A stretch of 64,000 bases of DNA from Paramoeba atlantica (Eukaryota > Discosea), in contig CDRNVI010000026.1 in assembly GCA_977017575.1 (NCBI GenBank), forward strand, positions 434,001 to 498,000, read 5' to 3'. How positions within the stretch are numbered: the stretch's first letter is position 1; each line of letters opens with the position of its first letter. Below, in pieces: positions 30,011 to 40,900 of this stretch. The notes under the pieces are model-generated. The model saw nothing but the letters and a program-made list of their open reading frames with translations, ran no database searches and was not told where the DNA came from. The translations under genes and the position numbers were made by a program.

Positions 30011-30474
30011 AGTGTGACTTGATTGAAGGCGCGCAACATAGTGGCTATTTTCTCAGTTTAGTGGAGAGAAAAAGCCGCTACGGAGTTCTTCGGAAGTTGG
30101 AGAACAAGAAATCAGAAATTGTGGCCGAGGAGGTCACTCGTGCTCTGCAGGGGTTCCAAGTTTTCACTATCACGTACGACAATGGAACCGAGTTCGCGAA
30201 ACACGAACTAGTGAACGCTTCGTTGGGCTGTCAATCATTCTTTTGTCAGCCCTACGCAAGTTGGGAGAAAGGGGGCGTTGAAAATTACAATGGTCTTGTT
30301 CGTGATTTCTACCCTAAGCGAACATCGTTCACCCACATCACGCAAGCTGCGCTTGATACGACATCTGCAGCCATCAACGAACGACCAAAAGATGTCCTGG
30401 AGAACAATTCGCCTATTGAATTGATCGAAAATATCAAGGTTATCTCCCCTCCTATGCTTCGTCCAGGCTTTTGA

Positions 30475-31341
30475 TGGACAGCTCACAGGATTCGCAGTAG
30501 TACGCTCGGATAGAATTCAAAGGATTTGCTCAAAAGATATTGCGTGAATATGGTAGCGCGCTTCAACCCTCATGAGTTCCAATTTTGCAAGGATGTCAAA
30601 CAAATTTGTTTCGAGGGGACATTCATATAGCAGGTCTGTTATAAACGCAAGCTGCTCTTTACAAAAAAAATTCCGATCAGGAGCCCAATGTAACATCCCA
30701 ATGAATCGCAGGATTGGATATAATGTACGATTGAGGAACTTGGGAGTGTATCATCAGACAAAGTGCGATGAAGAGATGGGACCGAGGTTTTCGTACATTC
30801 GTACTTGTCGCCTCCGTCTCAACGCGTGTCAAGACTTTTTTGATCTATACTCACCGTTTAAACCGCCGAATACCCCCCGAATGCCTTCTGCAGTGCACTG
30901 ATTTGGAAGAATATTCTATTCTCAGGTGTGTTACTGTGATGGGTTGTTGTTGCGATTGTTTGTAGTTGTCGGGATATGGCAACATGGCCGATGCTTGTAG
31001 TAGAAGCATTGCTATGTAAATTCTACAACTTTGATAGAGAGACTTTGATAGAGAGAGAAGTTGGAGCATGAAAATTGTTTCCGGCATGCTTATTATACTT
31101 TGATGCCGATTGCTTTTTTTGCCCTCCTTTTTTACCAAGGAGTTTTTAGCGTCGCTTTGTCAAAACGGTCAGCATTAGGATGGGGAGGAAATGGGGGATT
31201 ACTTTAGGAGTATGGCGTGTGCTGGCGAATTCATTCGTGAAATCTTTTCCTGATAGTGATAGATTATCCTGATAATGACAATGATAGATTATCTGTATGC
31301 ATCGTAGTAAATACACATCATTCACGAATTCATATCAAATA
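30475..31341. other. Region without recognised gene (copy 1)
   Basis: Follows the IS30 stop. It may hold the 3' end of the IS30 element, but no inverted end was found. GATAGAGAGA and TGATAGATTATC short repeats occur near 31035-31290. Same sequence at 42511-43377. Confidence 0.4.
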
Positions 31342-32357
31342 CAGTGGTTTCAGTTAATCTTGCCCCCCCCCGCTCGGAATTTTGATTTTTTTAATCCATT
31401 TTTGCTCATCTTTGCAGCATTGGACAGATCTCGTTCCCCTAGCGAAGAGCTTTGCCGCCTTTTTTTCATAGAGACCCCCTGGTGCCCCTTGGGTGACCCG
31501 AAAGTTGACCAAAATAATAAAAAATGATATTTTTTTACCATATCAAAAATGGAACGAAAAACGGATTTTATGTCCAAAAGTTAACTCTAAAGGAAAAGAA
31601 CTAGTATCCGGAATGGCCTCCATTGTTTTGCAACACCTTTTGAAGTCTATTAGGGACTGAATCAATTGTGTTGCACACTTTACGTTTTTCTTGAGGACGT
31701 TTTAGAATCTGAAAAGCTTTTTTAATGGCATCGGCGAGGGTAGCATGATTGTGGGGCTTAATTTTTTTCTTTATGATACCGTTCATTTGTTTCCAAACAT
31801 TTTCTTTTGGATTTAAATCAGGCGAATTCGCTGGCCAAGACAATTGTTTAATACGATATTTAATCAATTCACCTTTTGCCAAGTTATGGGTGGTAGCATT
31901 ATCCATTTGCACAGTCACATTGTCAACGTGGTCTTTGAGATAATGTAAAAACCCATTAGGCTTCTGAAAGGAGTCAAGGATCACTCCCCCAGTGACCTTG
32001 TGCGCGTTTTCATAAGTTGTATTGTCATTGGGTTCAAGCACGTGCAAGAAAAATCCGTGTTCTACACTAATACCCATCCAAGCCATTACCCCCTTCCCCC
32101 CATACCACCTACGGTTTCTGCAGCGAGGTTTTCTTTGGCACCCTTGAGGTCCAATGAAAAACTGAGACCCATGAACCCCACAGGTAAACAACTTTTCATC
32201 GGTCCAAATGATTTTGTTTAAATCTTCTTTAGGCCATGTAAGCAATTCGTTTGCTAATCTCAAACGCTGCGACTTGTGTTCCTCAGGTAGGTCACAGTTC
32301 GGCGACTTAGCCCATCTACCGTAATCAATATTTTTTAAAATAGTTCTTATTTTGTTT

Positions 32358-33431
32358 CAGGGTTCGCAGAAACTATAAAACTATCAATATAGTACTATAT
32401 AGTTACTATAAACTTTTTTCGAAAACTATAAAAAACTATATTTTTTTGTTTCACATTTTAGGCACTCCGAAGCTCACCAACACGCCATAAATACACGGCG
32501 AATTCATTTGTGTACGATTTTTCTTATTTTTAAACCCGAAAATTGATGCCCGAAATAAAAGTTACGAGGGGTAGTTTCTGCAAAGATTATTTTATTGAAC
32601 TGCTGCACACGGAGGAAAGTAAACAAGCGGTTGAATGTAACTAGTGTCAGGAGGGGACGTACCCCAGTCCCATCGTGTGGCCTTGACAGATTGCCTTGTG
32701 CGAATCTTGCGTCCCGAACATCTTCTCACTGCATCGCTGTCGCCGCGCGTTGGCTGGAGCCACCGACGTTATGTCTTGGGACTGAATAACTGCTGCTCAC
32801 AATTCTATGAGTTTGAATAAATACAATCATATGAGTCTGAATAAATTACGCGGTGTGTTGTCGAGTGGAGAGTTTGCACTTCCTTTCACTCCTTTCGCGT
32901 GCGTTTCATTGCTATTTCCGAGGAGATGACACACTAGTTGATGATATTTTTCGGTGGTGATGGAATCGCGGGGAAGAGGAAGGATGTTTCGATAGCTATG
33001 TAACCCAGGATAAAGTGGACGAGGGAGGTTCTAAAAGCACCTTTAAACCACCACAAAAATGGAATGATATCTCCCGGTTTGTAAAGGATTCCGACGTGCC
33101 AAAAGAATCTTTAAGGGACAAACCCTTCCATTTTTATGGTGGTTTGCCAAAGGTGCTTTTAGTATCTCCCTTGTCCACTTTAGCTTGGGTTACATTTTTT
33201 TCAGAATTTTTTGTCATATCATACGTATGTAAGCGTGTAAGAACGCATGTAGAGGCGTGTGTATGTCCATCACAAGCGGAGAGGACTCAAAAAATATCAC
33301 TTGTAAAGTGAAAAAAACTTTATAGTTTTCTTATAGTTTTATAGTAAAATATAGTAAATATAGTACTATATAGTAACTATATTCAATGAAAAAAACTATA
33401 TTTTACTATATTATAGTTTCTGCGAACCCTG
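32358..33431. mobile_element. hAT-type non-autonomous element (MITE), 1,074 bp (copy 1)
   Basis: Perfect 8-bp target duplications TTTTGTTT (32350-32357 and 33432-33439) and inverted ends CAGGGTTCGCAGAAACTATA are the hallmarks of hAT elements. Subterminal regions are rich in ACTATA and TATAGT words. No transposase is encoded. A 190-bp foldback lies inside at 33001-33190. Copy 2 is at 44394-45467. Confidence 0.85.
33001..33190. repeat. Foldback inside the hAT MITE
   Basis: Arms 33001-33068 and 33126-33190 are about 85% complementary: GTAACCCAGGATAAAGTGGA at one end answers TCCACTTTAGCTTGGGTTAC at the other, and CCACCACAAAAATGGAA answers TTCCATTTTTATGGTGG. It could be a second small MITE nested in the first. 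The duplicate is at 45037-45226. Confidence 0.65.
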
Positions 33432-34151
33432 TTTTGTTTAACGAACATTTATACCCCATATTCAGCGCTTGCTCGTGTATCCAAGTATAAGTTAAGCAAC
33501 CATCGTACGTTTCGTTTTCATCATCCACAATTTTTTTTACAAGGTCCTTAAACCGCCTTGATGATTTTTTTCCTGGGGATTTTTGGGGTGTAAGATCTTC
33601 TCCTTCCTTCCACAGGTTAACAATTCTTCTTATGGTGCGACGGTCACGTCCGAAATTATTAGATAATTTATGTATATGTTGCTTTATTATTTCTTTTCTC
33701 TCGCAAAGAGGTAATGCCACGGTTCCTTTGTGGGATATTGGGGGATTGTCTTCTCTTTTGTCATTCCATCCTTGTACGTACTCCCCCTGTTTGGGGTTAG
33801 AGGGTCTGGTCTGCATAATGTAGAGGTGTTGACTATATTAAATTAGGCGATAGGGATGGTACTAGACATAGAGCTTTCAAATTATCAATTTAGAACACTA
33901 TTACTCGTACTTACATGTTCAAAATGTACAAAAAATCGGGAAAATGTGACAAAAAATGGTTGTGTACACAGAAAACGTCCAAAAAAACAGTGTTTTTCGG
34001 ACCCAGGGGGCACCAGAGGGTCTCTATGAAAAAAAGGCGGCAAAGCTCTTCGCTAGGGGAACGAGATCTGTCCAATGCTGCAAAGATGAGCAAAAATGGA
34101 TAAAAAGAATCAAAATTCCGAGGGGGGGGCAAGATCAACTGAAACCACTGT

Positions 34152-34430
34152 ATAAGGGGTGACCCTTCTAAAATGCCCTAAAATGGCCACTTTTCGTGGA
34201 TTTTGCTTAAAAAAGCCCATTTTCACCTGTTTTTGGCTACTTTGGCGGGGTCACCCCCTATATGCAACTCCATATGCTACTCCCTCTATATGCAATTCCA
34301 TTTTTATAAAATGTGATGTGCGTATATACTTTGGAGTCTCATCTACAAGGAAAAGGATTTGTAAGATCCAATACAGGTGGGATCTTGCCAGGAGAAATTT
34401 TTCAAAAGTTAAAAAAAAATTAGAGGGGCT
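34152..34430. repeat. Dispersed repeat, copy B (second half only)
   Basis: Matches the right half of the 430-bp repeat at 24655 and 60222. It begins exactly at the right TA of the mariner element, so the mariner terminus marks the junction. It has a small extra segment (CTCCATATGCTACTCCCTCT) near 34268. Duplicate at 46188-46466. Confidence 0.7.
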
Positions 34431-34536
34431 CTGCAATATTCCTATACTTATGCAATATTCCTATACTTCGGCACACCGAAGTTTTAGGCACCGATTTCAA
34501 CTTTTGCCAAAATTAGGTGCGGGGTGCTATGGGAAC

Positions 34537-35045
34537 TCACCTTTGCTCCCGGTGAGGCCCCGGAGTTGCGAGAGGCCTCCATACCCCATAACTACCACCT
34601 TCCCCCCCTATTTAGCGGGGGTCGCGCGAGCGACCCCTGATAAATGGGGGGAAGGTGGTAGTTGTTTTGGGGGAAATGAGAGGCCGAACGCACGGAGGGG
34701 CCGGCCGGGCCACTGAGTCACGTGAAAGTGTGACACCCAAAAACTAAACCTAGATCTTGTTTACCCGTCTGCACAACAGAACCGTAAATAGCACGTAAAG
34801 ATGGTTGGCCGAGGTACAGAATAAATTTACCTTTGCTCCCGGTGAGGCCCCGGAGTTGCGAGAGGCCTCCATACCCCACAACTACCACCTTCCCCCCCCC
34901 CCCTATTTAGCGGGGTTCGCGCGAGCGACCCCTGGTAAATGGGGGAAAGATGGTAGTTTTGGGGGAAATGAGAGGCCGAACGCACGGAGGGGCCGGCGGA
35001 GTCACTGAGTCACGTGAACGTGTGATACCCAAAAACTAAACCTAT
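34537..35045. repeat. Two palindromic GNRA-hairpin modules (copy 1)
   Basis: Two direct copies of a roughly 210-bp module, 34537-34760 and 34826-35045. Each has GGTGAGGCCCCGGAGTTGCG, then a long hairpin (about 34588-34665 in the first): ACTACCACCTTCCCCCC pairs with GGGGGGAAGGTGGTAGT, and an inner stem GGGGTCGC/GCGACCCC closes a GCGA loop. GAGAGGCCGAACGCACGGAG and CACTGAGTCACGTGAA follow. The same at 46573-47081. Confidence 0.75.
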
Positions 35046-35081
35046 ACTAAACCAATTCACAGTATTTTGTGACAGTAGACG

Positions 35082-35265
35082 GCTATGCAATATTCCTATA
35101 CTTATGCAATATTCCTATACTTATGCAATATTTCTATACTTGTGCAATATTCCTATACTTATGCAATATTCCTATACTTATGCAATATTCCTATACTTAT
35201 GCAATATTCCTATACTTATGCAATATTCCTATACTTATGCAATATTCCTATACTTCCACCCCCCA
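35082..35265. repeat. 19-bp minisatellite TATGCAATATTCCTATACT (copy 1)
   Basis: About 9.5 near-perfect units. Single or paired units of the same motif lie at 34430-34465, 52275-52312 and 60676, and on the - strand near 24500 and 54405-54480. Duplicate at 47118-47301. Confidence 0.9.
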
Positions 35266-35420
35266 CAACTACCACCTTCCCCCCCCCTATTTAGCGAGCG
35301 ACCCCTGGTAAATGGGGGGAAGGTGGTAGTTGTTTTGGGGAATATGAGAGGCCGAACGCACGGAGGGGCCGGCCGGGCCACTGAGTCACGTGAAAGTGTG
35401 ATACCCAAAAACTAAACCTA
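35262..35420. repeat. Third palindromic module with shortened loop (copy 1)
   Basis: Same hairpin arms as at 34588, but the apical stem is deleted (TATTTAGCGAGCGACCCCTG). The module starts directly after the 19-bp array. Bases 35421-35716 hold nothing else recognised. Duplicate at 47298-47456. Confidence 0.7.
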
Positions 35421-35716
35421 GATCTTGTTTGCACAACAGAACCGTAAATGGCACGTAAAGATGGTTGGCCGGGGATTGTGGTTTGGCCGCAGGATTGTGT
35501 ATTTATTTTCCTATGCATTGTCACGTTCTTTACCTTTTGGGGGGCAAATTGTGAACGTCGACCAGAAAAGGGGCATTCTAAACACTGTCAACATGGGTAA
35601 CCAACTTGAAGGTATACAGGATATGAAATGAAATAACCTGTACTTTCTGCGGGAAGAAATTTCCTTCTGCGTGAAGAAATAACGACGGTACACATGGACA
35701 CAAAAAATAACGAGCC

Positions 35717-35983
35717 TTACTCCGAGTCACTACTTTCGTCTTCTTCGTCGCGGTAGAAACTAACACCTTTGCAGAATGTACGAATATCTTGGAAGATGCG
35801 ACGTACACGAGAACCTCCGTTGACAGAGAGTGTCGCGTTAGAAATTTCTGCGAAAAACTTCATTCGGTGAGCGCGAGATATTTCATCGTTGCCAAGACGG
35901 CCCCCACGAGCTTTGCGTTCCTTTTAGGAGGCCATTGGCATGTTCCACGGTATTAGTGTGGATGCCGGAGACTGTTACCCAAT
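35717..35983 (-). pseudogene. C-terminal part of Merlin/ISXO2-type transposase (copy 1)
   Basis: The - strand reads DWVTVSGIHTNTVEHANG, then GRLGND, RMKFFAEISN and RRIFQDIRTFC, with one frame change in between. It is homologous to the copy at 59919-60215. HTNTVE matches the third acidic motif of Merlin-type enzymes. It abuts the LINE at 35984 and continues the protein broken at 51468. Duplicate at 47753-48019. Confidence 0.65.
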
Positions 35984-37573
35984 CACTCACTCACTCACTC
36001 ACTTTACACTAAGCCCCGGAATAGGGCATTAGTTAAATATCTATCTGTATTTACGCTCAATACATTCATCATCTAACTCTCCAACTGATTTCGTTTTCAC
36101 GTCGATTGCCTCGTACTCGGTGCGCTTCGAAAGCGAAACACACAGCACCTTGCGTACACTGGATTTTATTGTCCCATCTTGGTTTCCGTCAAAGGGGATA
36201 TTTATCCGCGTTATGAGGTCGCGTCTCGTGGTCTACCTTTCTTGGTGCGGTTCGCGGCGGTACTTAATTGTGGGCCAGGCGCGGGGCAATGCTGTGATAA
36301 GTGCCGTTCTAGTGTAGTAGCCGAGGTCTTGCGCCTTTTCTCTGAAAGAGCGCCGAAAAGAGCTGTCTTTGCCAACGTGTCACACTTATCGTTGTATGGG
36401 TTGCCGCAATGCCCCTTTACTTTAATCACGTAGAATTTGACGCCATTCTCCTCTAAGGTCTTTATTGCACCACCTAAATCCCAATAAATGTCGCTGTTTG
36501 GAAGGCCATTGTATCCTATTAGGTAATACTTTCGCCGCGTATTGCGTATAAAATGCCATACTATCCACGAATCCGTATGCAGTACGATTGTACCCTCAAC
36601 TTTGGGTGCTCTCTGAATAGCTAGTAGTGCCGCATAAAATTCCGCTCTTTCTGGCGATGGTGTGCCAAGAATCTCCTTACAAACAGTAGAACTAGCCACT
36701 TCATGGCCACACTGAACTTCAACAATCCCAATTCCAATCTTTCCGATGTAACTAGAACTAACTGAGGCGTCGGTATAAAGGTGTAGAACGTTGTTGTCAC
36801 TTGAGAAAGGTGTTGGACCTTCTTCAGCGTACTGCAGGGCTGAAAGATCATTTTCCCGCTGTGCAGCAGCTGCAATGCGGTGCCAACCGCTTGATCTACA
36901 ACCAATATACATTTTAGGATTCTCTAGCCCCATTTGAAGTTTTTCAACATGTTTTTGCCAACATTTTCTATCCTCCGCATATACCAGGGCTTCCTCGACT
37001 ACTAGTCCCATATCCCCGGTGCAAGCTTCGGATGGAGAACGAATTCGACTCTTTTCTTTAACGCGCCACTGCATCAGTTCCGAATATATCTCTGAATGCC
37101 GTATTAAGTGCCCTACAAGACGAGCCCGGTTAACTTTGTGCAGTGTGGAAAAAAGTGGGGTGTCTATATATAAGGCGGATATTGGCACACTTTTCCCAGA
37201 ATGATCCAGTTTCGGACACTTACAAATAATACGACGCATCTTATTTACCTGTATATCTACTATTTCAATGTGGTTTCGCTCAACACTAGTGTGCCCGAGT
37301 TGTAATTTAGGATAGGGTATACGAGGGCATCGAACAAACGAAGTTTTGTCTTGACGCTCAAGGGCGATACCCATATGCCCCGAAATTTTGAGAAACCTGC
37401 CCACGTAAGTCGCAACCCGAAGATCGAAGGCAAGAGGCAAGAAGATCCCAGGAAGGAAGATCTTCTGTATGCAGTTGCGCTGCGACCTGTTCACAAATTC
37501 TGTTGTTAAACTTCTCTGCATGTTCTGGGTTTGATAATTGAAACCAGTGTATTTTCGGTCTTTTGATGTTGGA
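35984..37573 (-). pseudogene. 3' part of an APE/RNase H LINE, cut by the duplication junction (copy 1)
   Basis: A - strand frame from 37573 to 36211 holds the RT thumb-like region and an RNase H domain (YTDASVSS, ERAEFYAALLAI, LHTDSWIVW, VKGHCGNPYNDKCD). The 3' end is a GTGA microsatellite (35984-36003), a usual LINE tail. The frame accidentally continues a few codons past the junction into IS30 antisense. Confidence 0.75.
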
Positions 37574-37972
37574 CGCGAGCTCACGAGAGGTATGCGTAAC
37601 GGGGAGTATAATGCGAAGCGCGCGCAACGAGCGGCAAACACATCCATTTCCTCGCGGAAACACAAGCATCAGAAAATACAAGGTGATGTGCAAGAGAAGG
37701 TGATTGCTTTGCTGGGGAAGAGATTTAGCCCACAGCAAATCGCTACAACTCTCTTTAAGGAAGATGGGGTAAAGATTTCTCGTGTAGCCGTTTATGGATT
37801 CATCAAACGGGAAGACAGAGCAGGGAATTTAGTTCAGTTCCTGCGCCGGGGGGGAGGTCGCGGTAGAAGGCGACGGGGTACAAATCGCCTGAAAATACCG
37901 AATCGAACTGACATAAGCGAGCGCACAGGTTTCGACAATACTCGCTCCAGATATGGAGATTGGGAGTGTGAC

Positions 37973-40900
37973 GGCACTTCCGCCGGCAGAAGAGGTTACA
38001 GTTCAAGTGTATTGATTTATGTATTGAGTTCGGTGGGGTGTAGCAAAAATCCATTATTTCATAGATGGAAGGTCATGAAAGTGAAGGATGAAGATAGGTG
38101 GAAGGTCAGTAGGAATATGTGGTTCACCGACGGGAATGGGTGTAAGCATAAAAACGCGAGAGGAGTGTTCTGGGGGGAAAGGTGGAGAAGAAATCTCAAC
38201 CGGTATGCTCTTTAGCCGAGAAGTGCAACATAAAGTTGGAATTGCAACAGAAAGGTGAACGACAACGACGTGCTACTAATAATTTTTGAAGACATTCATG
38301 ATTTTTGCGATTGCACTTAAAGGAAGGACATGTTATATTAAGTTTTTTAGTAAGTGCCAACTTTACTGAGTAGTGACTAACTTTACGTTTTTTATGCATA
38401 AAACTGAAAATGGGGTATACGTCAAAGAGAGGAAATTCAACCCTTTGACTTAACGTCAAAAACCGAAAAAGAGGGAAAAGTCAGGGGGGGGGGGAGATCA
38501 GTCAGGGAGGAAGTGTAGCGTTGATGAAGGTGCAGAGTCGTGCGTATTTTTTAACCTTTGAAGACAAAATTAGGAACCTAATCTTTAATTTATCCTTTAC
38601 GTATTCCTTTAACTACTGTTTTTACGAAATGTTTCTTAAAAAGCGAATTCTCCTTTGCCTCAACGGATTACAGAGGAACATTTTCCGCATTCTCAAAGCC
38701 GTCTACTTCTATTCGCGAATCTCTATTCGGACATTTACGTCCTCTCTTTTTTCTAGCATCCTCTTTTGCGCGAAGCTCGCCCATTATCTCATCATGCGAC
38801 TTCACGTCCTCCACGCATTCCTTGTAGCAAAGTCTGTTCTGATACGCAACCCGTAACTGATTAAAATCTCGAGGAAATCTATACTGGTCCTCATTTTCTT
38901 TGACCACGGAGCTGAATCTTGATAAAACTTTCGGCCAAGGTATGTGCCTCGAAGATTTGTCGCGCACTTCATCGATGACACATTGCAGGAGCAAGCGCAC
39001 TTCAAGGAGATTGAATTTCACGATCACGTTTCTTTGGCGAGGATCAATTCTTGGAGCATGTAAATGTGTTGCCAGGTGACATGCGTTGCTATTTCCTGTC
39101 GCGGTAAAATGTTGTACAGGTAAGTCATCAACCATTATGATCTCGTGCGCCCCCAAACCTACATCAAAATCTGTATCAAAAGTTTTAAATATTCTTGCAC
39201 CAGGGATATCAAGTACGCAAACACCGCATATTCTGTGCCTCTGCGGAGTTGGTGATACGGAATCGAAAGGAACTACTAGATATGGTACGTGTGAAAGCTC
39301 GTGCAGAACGAGTACAGTGCTTGAAATGACATTGGCAAGAGAGCGAACTAGGGGAAGAAATAATTGCCAGTGCGAGACCTTGGTTATAACTTCCTCGACG
39401 TCATTCTCGGGCTTGCTCAAGTGTTCAAGAACTCGTTCGAACGTCGTATCTTTGTCCACCCGCGATGTATCGCACCGCAGAATACAGGGATCTCCCGCAC
39501 ACAAGTATTCAAGTGTGCTCATCATTGACGCTGCGGTGCACTCTCCACCTAGGAAACGCACCTTTTCCTCGTGCTTAGTTGGTGTAGCAGAAAGTGCGAA
39601 GTTAAATTCCACATCGTCTTTGCCAAGAAATACGGGCTCGCAACCAAACTTATTTTGCGCCCAGCTGCGAACATTACTCAGCTGATTGTCAGACAAGGAA
39701 TGCGGGATAAGTGCATATCCATCCCCAGATTCAACAGGGTGAACATATTGTGTGAAGAACAGTTCATGAGTCGTTAGTTGTTTCGCCACAGGGAGAAGTC
39801 CAAATGGACTATTACATAATCTTGCATCGTCCGCCCCCAGGAAGAGAGAAGAGAAGGTTTCTTTCAAGGTTCGAAACAACAGAGCGTCGAAACACATCAT
39901 ATCCGGCGCTGATTTGAATCTCACAGCACATTTCACATTACTTCGATAAATAAAGCTCCTTGTCAGCGCGTCTACAGTTTCTGCTGAGCTACGCGCGCGA
40001 AGCTTCACTTTAGCTTTCAAACGAGAATAAAAACTTTCACAAATGTTGGTTCCTCGGCTGGAACGATACACCATATTCTTATCCACGCGCGTCAAATTCA
40101 CATCTGTAGGGTCACTGAGGCAGTCCCGCTCGATGTGGGCTATTGCGTACGGCCAGAGAGAAGCTAACTTGGGGTTCCATGTAAAGATGTCCGAATATTT
40201 TTCCTTCAGGAGTTCCATTTTAGAAAGCAATTTTGCCGGACGTGGAATAACTTTCTCATGCGCATCAAGATGTTCCTTTTTTGACAAAGCGATAGTAAGA
40301 GGCTCTACTACAGATCGGCAAAGCTCGGTGTAAAACATTTTCTGCCGATTTGATGCTGAAGTGCGTGGGATAACAGCTGCGAAACGGTGCAGCCAATGCC
40401 ATAAATCGCATTTAATATGTGCAGATGGAAAGTGGCGTTGTATTTTAGAACGCACTGTGCAACAGTTGTCAACATATATAACCATTGCTTTGCTTCCTGG
40501 ACGTGATGCTATGTTTGAAAGAACATTGTGCAAAGTGTCAAAACTTTCATTTCGAGTATATACGGCAGCCAAAATCTCACCAATTTCATTGTGAACAACA
40601 AAGTGAGAACGAAACGGTGCTTCCCCACGCAGTCGAATGCACTTTGCGGTCTCGAAAGTATGATCCGTTGCAAGCACTGTACCAGTCAGCTCGGACATAT
40701 AGTTGTCACACTCCACCTGGCGCTGCTGGAGTAATGAAATCAAAACATCCTGAAAATGATCCACTGATGGAGTCATCCATTCTTGTGAAATTCGATTTGA
40801 AATCGCTTCCACGCAATTAGGATCCCAGCGAAATTCAAATTTTTCCGTGTGCTTTAATTCAAAAATGTGTCTTTCATCGCGCTTATTACTCAGATACTGC

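Larger units (their letters stand above)
25412..30474 (+). pseudogene. IS30-family transposase gene, split by a 4.07-kb transposon
   Basis: The left part (25412-25936) encodes an HTH region (RTKIEVLYNQKGFSQEEIAA, then STLSREL) and KRFSPQQIATTLFKEDG, as in IS30 transposases. It stops at RYGDWECD, the position of the first catalytic Asp. The right part (30019-30474) resumes LIEGAQHSGYFLSLVERKSR, then TYDNGTEFAKHE (second Asp) and ENYNGLVRDFYPK (catalytic Glu). With one copy of the 8-bp target duplication removed, the frame runs through for about 350 residues. The gene has a good acceptor (TTTTTCTCTCAG, 12 bases before the ATG), suggesting it once worked as a host-type gene. IS30 is a bacterial family, rarely noted in eukaryotic nuclear DNA. 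Terminal repeats were not identified. Confidence 0.8.
31601..33816 (-). pseudogene. mariner/Tc1 transposase split by a MITE (copy 1)
   Basis: On the - strand the first part (33816-33440) has the paired-like HTH region (ERKEIIKQHIHKLSNNFGRD, RRTIRRIVNLWKEGE) and ends SLNK. The second part (from about 32349 to 31601) contains IIWTDEKLF (first Asp), VTVQMDNATTHN (second Asp) and WPANSPDLNPKENVWKQM (Glu). Removing the MITE and one 8-bp duplication gives a continuous frame of about 390 residues. It ends NNGGHSGY. The split falls between the DNA-binding and catalytic domains. Confidence 0.8.
31342..34150. mobile_element. mariner/Tc1 transposon with long inverted repeats, carrying a nested MITE (copy 1)
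   Basis: Flanked by TA (31340-31341 and 34151-34152). The ends CAGTGGTTTCAGTTAATCTT and its complement extend into imperfect inverted repeats of about 165 bp at each end. Without the 1,082 bp of MITE plus target duplication, the element is about 1.73 kb. The transposase gene lies on the - strand. A second copy is at 43378-46186. The sequence right of the element is the second half of the dispersed 430-bp repeat. Confidence 0.85.
25538..37573. repeat. Tandem duplication, copy 1 (12,036-bp unit)
   Basis: Every feature from 25538 to 37573 recurs at +12,036 without any difference noticed, including an 11-base G run and all microsatellites. The left breakpoint is inside the IS30 gene after CTGAGC. 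The junction at 37573/37574 joins LINE sequence ending GATGTTGGA to the IS30 sequence CGCGAGCTC. Breakpoints share only the 2 bases CG. Confidence 0.9.

Noticed and set aside
25412-30474. Bacterial contamination because of the IS30 gene
   Set aside because: It is continuous with eukaryotic transposons, split by one, and duplicated with them.
31342-34430. Mariner insertion into the 430-bp repeat with both halves present
   Set aside because: Only the right flank matches the repeat; the left flank does not carry the expected first half, so a simple insertion is not supported.
34159-34716. 185-residue + frame across the dispersed repeat and hairpin module
   Set aside because: It crosses three unrelated repeats and includes a low-complexity array; not a gene.
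35082-35265. CRISPR array
   Set aside because: Units are contiguous 19-mers without unique spacers, in eukaryotic DNA.
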